64,000 bases of DNA, taken from the NCBI GenBank assembly GCA_002335605.1, contig BEDY01000002.1, positions 1,302,001 through 1,366,000 of the forward strand, in the 5' to 3' direction. Of this stretch, positions 57,055 to 64,000 are shown one piece after another. Below the pieces are notes generated by a model. The model saw only the letters and a program-made list of their open reading frames with translations. It searched no databases and was not told the origin of the DNA. Source of the DNA: Prillingera fragicola. Lineage: Eukaryota; Basidiomycota; Tremellomycetes; Trichosporonales; Trichosporonaceae. Each line of letters begins with the position of its first letter. Position 1 is the stretch's first letter. The position numbers were made by a program, and so were the translations under genes.

Positions 57055-58055
57055 CTAGTAGACATAGGCAAGGATCTTGCCACCGACGTGCTTGCGACGG
57101 GCCTCCTCGTGGTCCATGATACCGGCCGAGGTGGTGAGGATGATCTTGCCAAACGAACGGGCGGGGAGGAGGAGGGCAACCCAGTTCTCGATAGCGTCAA
57201 CGGCAATGTTGAAGCGGGGCGAGATGACACCAGTCTTGTTGAGACGGCCGTTGAGCTGGATGACAACCTTGCCACCACGGTGGTCGTCGACAATCTCGAA
57301 CTCGCCAATGTAGCCTGTACGATTAGCACTGAAACATGGATACCAAAGAGAAACTCTGCCGGGTAGCCGCGTACAGCCAAGTGCCACTAGTTGCCATGCC
57401 ATTGCCAGTCGCCGGATCCAAACGCTGCTGTTGAGCAAAATGAATGTTCTCCCCCAATCAGCCCCCCCGCCTACTGGCCCCGGCCATGCGGCCTTGGGCG
57501 CAACGGGAGGGATTGTTATGAGGAGTATGACAAAGGTCCATTCTCCCGGAGATCTAAAGCCCATCCTCGGTGGACAGGACGGGGACGGGCAGTTATACTC
57601 CGGGGTTATCGAGGCGTCTGGCATCGACAGCCAAAGAAATCGCAGTAAGGGGCTGCGCCCGGGTCGTTTTAAGCAATGGCAGAGCGGGCGACAGGCAAAT
57701 CCGCAGGCAAGGCAACGGCGAGACAACTGGCAAGGCGAGACGGGCACACGATCGGACCCCCAAATTTCCTCTGTTTCCGCTAAACTTACCGTGCTTCTGG
57801 AGGACCGAAAGGACCTTGATGACGACCTTCGACGAAGGGCGGATAAGGACCTGACGCTTTCCACGGCGCTCGGCGTTGACTGCAGCGTCAGCACGTGTGC
57901 TCCCAGCATCTGGTCGAAAGTCGTCCAACAGCGCCCTTCCTTTGAGGAAAGTTCATGCTGAACCATTTCTCAATTGTGACAACGGACGACTCTGCGACCG
58001 TTCTAGACGTACCGATACTGTTCAACGCATCATTTAACACGCTAGCACGGACCAT
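57055..58055 (-). CDS. RPS22: 40S ribosomal protein uS8 (RPS22)
   Basis: Small-subunit protein of exactly 130 residues, the family length. Exons are 58013-58055, 57790-57879 and 57055-57314. Sequence matches the family throughout: [74 protein letters not shown], and [20 protein letters not shown]. The second intron is 475 nt, the longest found in the window, and the first is 133 nt; neighbouring genes use introns of 35-50 nt. The gene is divergent from POP3 with 429 bp between starts. Confidence 0.98.
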
Positions 58056-58484
58056 TTTGGGCGATGTCTTTTGACGCTTTAACGAAAGAAAACGAAGGAG
58101 GAGGTTGTCTAGAGGAGGAGGGTGAGTAAGCTATTGAACTCGATGCGGGTGTGTCGTTTCTCACGACAGCCGTAAAGAGTGGGTTTCAAAAGCACCTTTT
58201 AGGAAGGAAGAACAAAAGCTGGGGGGAGGTGGAGAGGATGGAGAACACGAACCTGTTGGTGACCACGGAAATCGAGACGATGAACCACGCTCCGTGGACA
58301 GTCAACGAACACATCTGTGCTGCTGAATTTCGCGTCCAAAACCCATTTCCCGAAATTTGCCGACAGTGTGGCAGTCTTTTCACGTGGCAACCACATGGGA
58401 GCCTGTGCCTGTAAGAAGTCTAATGTATCGAGGTTCCATAGCTGCTTAGCATGTCATAACCGTAAACCACCCCTACTTACGACG
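58056..58484. promoter_or_regulatory. Divergent promoter region, RPS22 / POP3
   Basis: 429 bp between the two start codons. Contains a TCACGTGG E-box near 58380 and purine-rich tracts near 58080-58230. An open frame extends POP3 upstream but lacks protein-like sequence. Confidence 0.4.
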
Positions 58485-59653
58485 ATGGCTCCAGCGGCAA
58501 AGCTTTCGGGGAGCCAGACCATCCGGCAGCTCTCCAAGTCTGGATTGGGAACTGACAGAGTTACCCAAAACCGCGACATTGTTAAGCCAGTACTCACGAA
58601 TCCATTGGCGCTCGCCTGGTATGTTCCGCAACCTGGCTTCGCATCTAACGCCAGGCCTACGCTTCCAACGCACCTGCAAACGGCAATCCTCTCCGCACTC
58701 CCAGAACTCATTTCACCTGACGTTTCCGACTATCACGTCTCTCGTGCTCGATGCTCGCGGTCGACCAAGCGTGCCCGCAGGCAGGCTGCTAAGCGTATCG
58801 AAAGGGTCGAGCAGTCCGAGCAGCCTGAGCCTGAAGGTTCTGCACCTGAACGGCCCGCCATTCTGGACCATTTCGTACTCGGCTTGAACGAGACGATTAA
58901 AGCACTTGAGAATGGAATTGCCAGTCTCAGACAGAGGGTGGCAATCTTGACCGACTCGGTCGACGGCGAAAGGTTTCTCCCAACAGAACCTACTGTCGAT
59001 TCACCACTGACCCGCGCACCCCTCGCCTACGTCCTTGTAGCCAACGGGTCAGTATCACCTCCTGCATTGATTGATCCCTTGCTGGGTTACTGCGCAACGT
59101 ACAACACGTTGTTGAATCAGCACCTCAAGCTCAACGCAGCGGCTCGATCACGTCGGCCTGATCCTAAACCTGTCATCGACCTGGCACCCATTCGCATCGT
59201 GCCTCTCGGCCGGCGAGAGGCAGAGATTGCGGCCATTATTGGCCTGCGTCGTGTCTCTTGCTTTGGTATCTGTGTAAGTATTTTCTGACTTTGCCCAACT
59301 GACTCTAGTCTACCCATCCCGCCCTGGAGCGACTGGCGTCCCTTTTCCCTCACACACTCAAACCTCCTCTGCATCCCATCACTTTGCCCCTCCCATCCAC
59401 AACATTGCATGTTCACGACACCCCCGTTGTATCATACCCAGCACTGCATATCAAGGCCATTCACACAAGCGTCCCAGTCGAAGCCAACGGCCGCAAGGTT
59501 CGCCGCCTCAATGAAGTCCGCTGCAAACGGGTAGCATCCAAGCTCAAACGACGAGAGGCGCGGACCGCGCTTGAGCAAAAAGTGCGTAAGGATTCAACAT
59601 GCGAGCACAACGGAGGTCGTGCTATGCGCCGGGCCGCAAAGGCGTCCCGATAG
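58485..59653 (+). CDS. POP3: RNase P / MRP subunit Pop3
   Basis: Protein of the nuclear RNase P and RNase MRP complexes, which process pre-tRNA and pre-rRNA; Pop3 is the fungal relative of Rpp38, with an L7Ae-like RNA-binding fold. Exons 58485-59273 and 59309-59653 (35-nt intron) give 377 residues. Fold elements include KPVLTNPLALAWYVPQP near the N-terminus, DHFVLGLNETIKALENG (the alpha-helical GxNExxKALE element of L7Ae-like proteins), LAYVLVANGSVSPPALIDPL, and IRIVPLGRREAEIAAIIGLR. A basic, arginine-rich linker (RCSRSTKRARRQAAKRIER) and a strongly basic C-terminus (KRVASKLKRREARTALEQKV) fit RNA binding. Assigned by eye. Confidence 0.75.
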
Positions 59654-59661
59654 ATGAATCG

Positions 59662-60696
59662 TTACATGATGCAATCTGGTCGCGGTGGATGAGGACGGGA
59701 CGTCTCGAGGCTGAGCCGAGCAACGGCCGTTACATCGTCCGTGTCGGGTTGAGGCCAAGCCCCTGATGGTCCGTCAAAGACAAAACCTATTTCTGCCGGT
59801 GCGACGTCATGTTGGCTCAATAGCCACCTCGCGCGATCCGCCTCTTCAGCCGTCTCAATAAGTGGGTGCGTACCAAGCGGCAGTATCAGCCGAAAGCTGC
59901 TTGTCAGTACACACAGAGCCACGCGACTTACGCGTCTTTACCGTTTGAATAGAACCGATGCAGACGTTTCTCTCGCACAAAGCCAAGAGCCTCGTATAGT
60001 GCGAGTGACGGGGCATTATCATACTCCGTCTCTAGCACGACCTGACATCAGTACCGCACACTCCGACCACGTACCTCATGTGCACCTCGAGCCTGCATCT
60101 CCGAGATGGCCAACTCGGCCAGTTTGCGAGCTGGGAGGTGTCAGCTTCAGTTCACTCACCAATCCTACCGATGCCACGCCGCCTCCACCGTGAGTCCACG
60201 CTCAGCATACCGATATAGCCCCTGTTGGTGCGCTCGCGATGCACATCTTGCTTGCAGATGATAGTTGCAATAGATTCCACGTCTTCAGAAGATGGGTATA
60301 CCTAGAATCAGACTGGCACACCCATAGGCTCGTACAAAAAACGTCAAGTGCGGCCTGCGATAGTCAGCACCAACAATAACCCTATGCGCACCATTCAACC
60401 AAAAAGTAGCGAAATGTATACACTGAAGTCAGCTCGGCACTACGGTGCCCGTACCAACCATTGTACCTAAGATGTCAGCTCCCCCTCAAAGACTACACGT
60501 ACGGCTCGCTCAGCTCTTCCTCGCAAAGCCGTGTGAGGCCGGAGAGGTCGGTATGCTCGTCCTGATAAGTGCGGTATGCCAGCTCATTGCCACGGGCATC
60601 CATAAACGGAGAAGTGTGAGAGGATGAGCTCGATGTGGTCGTGTGCCCATCTTGGGGGTTGAGGTTGTGCCCAGAGGGCAAAATGCAGTCGGTCAT
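59662..60696 (-). CDS. NAA30: N-alpha-acetyltransferase 30 (NatC catalytic subunit, Mak3)
   Basis: Catalytic subunit of NatC, which acetylates N-termini starting with Met plus a hydrophobic residue. Eight exons, 60503-60696, 60459-60466, 60392-60422, 60336-60354, 60169-60301, 60075-60130, 59932-60041 and 59662-59896, give 261 residues in phase. The spliced product reads [20 protein letters not shown], then [49 protein letters not shown] (the acetyl-CoA-binding RxxGxA loop), [20 protein letters not shown], and NGKDAFRLILPL, all as in Mak3. The second exon is just 8 nt (GTACAATG). The C-terminus has about 70 residues beyond the conserved end. The start is 143 bp from the divergent MED17 start. 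Confidence 0.92.
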
Positions 60697-60839
60697 TGAA
60701 TCGTGGTAGCAAGCAACTTCGTCGCAGTGACAATTCCAGACATTGACATCCCAGGCACGGGCCCACGGAAGTCCAACTTACCTCCACTGCACTTGTTGTT
60801 CTTCTTTGTCACTCATCCACGTTTAACTGTACCACCGGC
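60697..60839. promoter_or_regulatory. Compact divergent promoter, NAA30 / MED17
   Basis: Only 143 bp separate the two divergent start codons, so both transcripts must share one short promoter. Pyrimidine-rich (TTGTTCTTCTTTG) near the MED17 side. Confidence 0.45.
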
Positions 60840-63071
60840 ATGCAGGCGAACGGTCTGGCACCAAATTCGTTGTTCGCCAACGTGTCGATTGCCGTCGACG
60901 CACACACGCTGGAAGCTGCGTCGGGGAAGCGACAGCTCAAGACAATTGAGCCCGATGGAGAGCTCACATATGACGAACCGTGAGTGTTCCACAAACCACT
61001 CACAGCTCACAAATCGCAGCAAGGTGCCGCGAGCCAAACGTACGGAGGCCTTGGAAAGGATTTGGAACGAGTATCCAAGTGGATTGCTAGACCTGCGCGA
61101 GGAGACCTTGCGATCGGCAGACCCCACAGTAGTCTATGGCGAGGATGAGGTGGATGCCCGCGCAACTGACAAAGCCAGCGGCGTTCGCGAGTCGGGAAGG
61201 CTTATGAGCACCGATGAAATGGAGTCGCTGCGTTCTGAAGTTTACGCCAATCTGAAGTGGGTACATGCCTGTAGGCGCTGCGACTGACAGCAGTGATGCC
61301 CGCAACGAGTTGTGGTTCATTTTTGAACTGGCAAAGACGCTCGCTGCCAGCGCAGGAATGACTTCTGATCCTCCACCGGAGCCGATTCCAAGCGCACCTC
61401 AGCCTAAAAAGGGCAAGGCTAAAGGCGGTCCAACCGCTGCAGCCGCAACGCTCGGCGCCGCTGCGGCTTCACCTGCGGATGATGAGCCTCCCATCCTACC
61501 GGCGGGAACCTACACTACGACTCCGAGTGACGCGCCACCCAAGACGCCCGCTCAGACTGCACATGCTCTCGAGTTGGCTCTTGCAGCTAAGCAACGGGCT
61601 CTTGATGACTGCGTGGACCTCATTGACGCTGCTGTCGACGAACTGCGCCTCATGACGTCGGCCGGTGAGCGATTCGCGTCCGACGTCCATGGCCTGCGTC
61701 TCGGTGACAACGGACAAGGGCAGTATGCAGTTGTGCCCAAGCCTGATTTTGGACGAACAGCAAAGGCAGACGACACTGCCAAAGATGTTGTCATTCCGTA
61801 CGCACTCGACGAGGCCCCACCCGCAATCTACGCTCGCTCTCTTGCAGCATTTGACCTTGACCCTCGCCGCGCAGATTCGCTGGCCTTTGGCGCTAGGTCA
61901 CACTTGCGATTGCGAATGCTGCTGCGTGTGGGAGGCCCCTCCTCCACGCAGATGGGGTCCACCACGTACGACGCAAGAGCCGAAGAGATGGGACCGGCTC
62001 ATCTTCGAGCTGCTATCGAAGCGGCGCAACTTGAGACGGTCGACGAAGACTTGTTCGCCGAGATGCGTGCCGAAGCATCGCGTATGGACGGGTCTGCCAT
62101 TGAGCCTCAAAATGTTGTGCTCCGCATCGGGCGCGACAAGGTCACCTTGCAACTGGTAAGCCACAAGGATTGAGGTTGCTGCTGACCATCAAGTATGACA
62201 CGCGAGACACACCCAGTCCCCTGGCGCCGCATTCACCTGTTTGCGATGCCCTGCTAGCTGCAGCTCGCTTGGGGCTCATGCACTCTTACAAACGTCGAAA
62301 GCAACGTTTGGTTGAAGCTGGTCCAACGGTCCTTACTGCTGTGACGCCTCATCAGTCCCATTCAGTGCAACACGCAATATTACTACCCCTCATCAATCTG
62401 CTTCAGTTCCACAGCGTCTGTCGCACAGTCCGTCCAGCACTTGCCCAGTTCCGCGAGACCTTATCTCGAGCAGGTATAGAGACAGCAATGGTCGAGCGGC
62501 ACACCGCTGCTGGCAGTTCTGAGGCTATGCTAAACCTTCTAAACGCCACCGCAAAGATTGACGTCCTAGGAGCAGTATTTACTTTGGAAGTGGAGGGATG
62601 GTGAGCAACATCAACGTACATGTCACGCTGACAGCTCAGTCCAGGAATTACGGTCAATGTCACTGCACCGGCCTCTGTCAACGTGGTCACACCTCGGGCC
62701 ACCTTTCCCCTCCGAGATGTCGAAGCCCTCCCTCAAATTGTGGCAGATGCGTTGGCGACACAGCTGTCCGCCAGGGCCTACAGATCTCTTCGCATTAACG
62801 CCCCTGCAGACGCCGAAACCAATGCCAACACGCGCGTCCTTTTCGACGAACTGGAGGGTGCAGTCGTCGCTGGAGTACTTGGCCCACTCTCGTGCGTAAT
62901 CGATTCCTCATTAGAAGCTGATGTTCTAGCATTACGATTCCTCCACCATTTACATGTCTACGCGTCTCCGTAGAGTCTGATGTTGCGGTCGCACCATACG
63001 ATTCCAACCAGTCTGAGAACAGCGCAGACGAATGGCTCCAAATGCTTTTACAGGCCATACAAGAGGTGTAG
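60840..63071 (+). CDS. MED17: Mediator of RNA polymerase II subunit 17
   Basis: Head-module subunit of Mediator (Srb4), which bridges activators and RNA polymerase II. Six exons, 60840-60979, 61020-61256, 61294-62155, 62194-62600, 62640-62891 and 62930-63071, give 679 residues, the usual size. Visible family features are ALERIWNEYPSGLLDLREET, NDARNELWFIFELAKTL, the alanine-rich linker, YAVVPKPDFGRTAKADDTAK and DVVIPYALDEAPPAIYARSL. The acceptor at 61293 is a tandem CAGCAG; using the first AG would add one serine. The start MQANGLAPNSLF is chosen because the first intron joins GELTYDEP to KVPRAKRTEA in frame. Confidence 0.85.
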
Positions 63072-63457
63072 ATGGATGCATGCACAGTAGTAGAACGATG
63101 TGAACAAGGCACATGGACGCGTTGGAACAGGTCAGCCTCCCTGAGCCAGAATATACGGAAGCAGATTGATACACCGCCAGCGCGTTGCCCGCCAACATGA
63201 CGCTTCTGGACGCGTCCACATCTTCGTGCTGCACTTAGACTCGTAAACGTCGCTTCGCTTTGCCCACCTCCATCTTTGGCGCCACCAGCTCAGCTGCACG
63301 CCTCTGCACAACTTGGTATAGCAAGCTTGCGCCCTTCAGCAACGCAGCATAGGCAGCATAGATTGACTCTTGCTCAGCCGCCAGTTCAACTACCTCAGTG
63401 TCTCTGTCCGGCGCCTGGACAACGGCCCTGGCTCAAACCGGTCCCCGGCCCTCCAGC
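63072..63457. other. Intergenic, 386 bp
   Basis: Between the MED17 stop and the SVP26-like start, both on the plus strand. Holds the MED17 3' end and the next promoter; nothing else recognised. Confidence 0.45.
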
Positions 63458-64000
63458 ATGCTCCTGCACATCCTGTCCTATTTGGGAGGCCTAACTGCCT
63501 TTCTGTTTGTGACTCTGTCGCTTGGTACGTGCCGCACAGCATTCCCTGTAACATTCCCTCCTGACCCTTATAGCCAGCGGATTGCTATGGATCGCCGAGC
63601 TCATCGAGGAGCATTCGCGCTTCGCGAAAACAGTCGGCATTCGAGCTATTTACGTGAGCAAGGAGAGGGAGGTGGTGTTCTAACACGCCAGGCTATTATT
63701 GTGCTCCATGCTCTCCTGTACATTTCTGATGCCCTCCCATTTCGTCTGATCGCTTTCTCTATCCTTTGCCACCTGGTTTACCTGCAACACTTTACAACTT
63801 CGTCTTGGCCATTCATCTCCCTCACTTCGCCGGTGTTCCTGCTCTCTTGTGTGCTGGTCGTGGCCGACCACTTTTTATGGTTCTTCCACTTTGCAGATAT
63901 TGCGCAAGAGGCAAAGAAACACCGCGCAGCCCGATACCGCTACTCCCCTAACGCGGCTCTGTTGAGAGAGGCACCCACGTTTATGGATGTCGCTGCATTC
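63458..64000 (+). CDS. SVP26/TEX261-family ER-Golgi membrane protein (3' partial)
   Basis: Cargo adaptor family that loads membrane glycosyltransferases into COPII vesicles and helps retain them in the early Golgi. Exons are 63458-63524, 63574-63653 and 63692 to the right window edge, where the frame is still open, so about 152 residues are seen. Segments match the family: LLHILSYLGGLTAFLFVTLS, ASGLLWIAELIEEHSRFAKT, LLYISDALPFRLIAFSILCH, and SWPFISLTSPVFLLSCVLVV followed by ADHFLWFFHFADIAQ. Four hydrophobic segments are visible, in keeping with a multi-pass protein. Introns (49 and 38 nt) have clear branch sites. The C-terminus is missing because the window ends. Confidence 0.92.
   Translation, partial: MLLHILSYLGGLTAFLFVTLSLGTCRTAFPVTFPPDPYSQRIAMDRRAHRGAFALRENSRHSSYLREQGEGGGVLTRQAIIVLHALLYISDALPFRLIAFSILCHLVYLQHFTTSSWPFISLTSPVFLLSCVLVVADHFLWFFHFADIAQEAKKHRAARYRYSPNAALLREAPTFMDVAAF

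Noticed and set aside
57315..57789. C/D-box snoRNA inside the uS8 intron
   Set aside because: No RTGATGA plus CTGA pair at suitable spacing was seen on the transcript strand; the same holds for the long introns of uL14 and uS7.
60131..60159. 29-nt intron in NAA30
   Set aside because: In frame but shorter than any other intron here; the alternative donor GTAGGA at 60168 gives a 38-nt intron and the expected RRRGIARKLAEL sequence.
1..64000. CRISPR array, insertion sequence, prophage or integrated virus
   Set aside because: No regularly spaced repeats, transposase, integrase, reverse transcriptase or capsid-like frames were found; gene structure is eukaryotic throughout.
1..64000. Secondary-metabolite or catabolic gene cluster
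   Set aside because: The phosphopantetheinyl transferase and MFS transporter are adjacent, but the transferase is the short AcpS type and there is no synthase or tailoring enzyme nearby; the other genes are unrelated housekeeping genes.

Overview
The window is a chromosome segment of a basidiomycete fungus, most likely a tremellomycete (Cryptococcus/Trichosporon type). This is an inference from three things: protein-coding genes packed with very short introns (mostly 33-50 nt, donors GTGAGT/GTACGT/GTAAGT/GTGCGT, branch sites like CTGAC or CTAAC just before the acceptor), a GC-rich coding style, and the set of recognisable fungal proteins. I assembled about 23 protein genes and one tRNA by hand-splicing. 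In most genes, every exon junction kept the reading frame and rebuilt a known family sequence.

Layout, left to right. 1-8.5 kb: end of a CLPTM1-family membrane protein, COPI gamma subunit (SEC21), tRNA-Ser(AGA), GAR1 and GWT1. 8.6-13.9 kb: an unrecognised 1,691-residue coiled-coil protein. 15-16.2 kb: two tiny divergent genes, probably mitochondrial (one COX14-like). 17.4-18.5 kb: ribosomal protein uS7. 18.5-21.6 kb: no gene seen. 21.6-27.1 kb: a phytochrome hybrid histidine kinase. 27.4-29.4 kb: prephenate dehydrogenase (TYR1), whose reading frame is broken or hides a weak intron. 30.7-32.4 kb: a WOPR (Gti1/Pac2) transcription factor. 32.4-37.8 kb: a 5.4-kb stretch without a supported gene. 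37.8-40.9 kb: an NRBF2/ATG38-like protein and the CAAX protease RCE1. 41.1-47.6 kb: ribosomal uL14, an LSH/IRC5-type SNF2 remodeller and trimethyllysine dioxygenase. 47.6-50.5 kb: an AcpS-type phosphopantetheinyl transferase and an MFS monocarboxylate-type transporter. 50.6-56.6 kb: condensin subunit 1 (YCS4/CND1) divergent from proteasome beta7 (PRE4). 57-64 kb: ribosomal uS8, RNase P/MRP POP3, N-acetyltransferase NAA30, Mediator MED17, and the start of an SVP26/TEX261 gene cut by the window edge.

Most genes are housekeeping and unrelated in function; there is no operon or obvious metabolic cluster. The regulatory interest lies in two genes with large gene-free 5' flanks: the light-sensor kinase (3.2 kb) and the WOPR regulator (5.4 kb). 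I did not find a prophage, CRISPR array, transposon or other clearly new system. The most unusual sequence-level observations are an 8-nt internal microexon in NAA30, the TYR1 frame break, a GC-AG intron in the trimethyllysine dioxygenase gene, long introns confined mainly to the ribosomal-protein genes, and the orphan giant coiled-coil protein.
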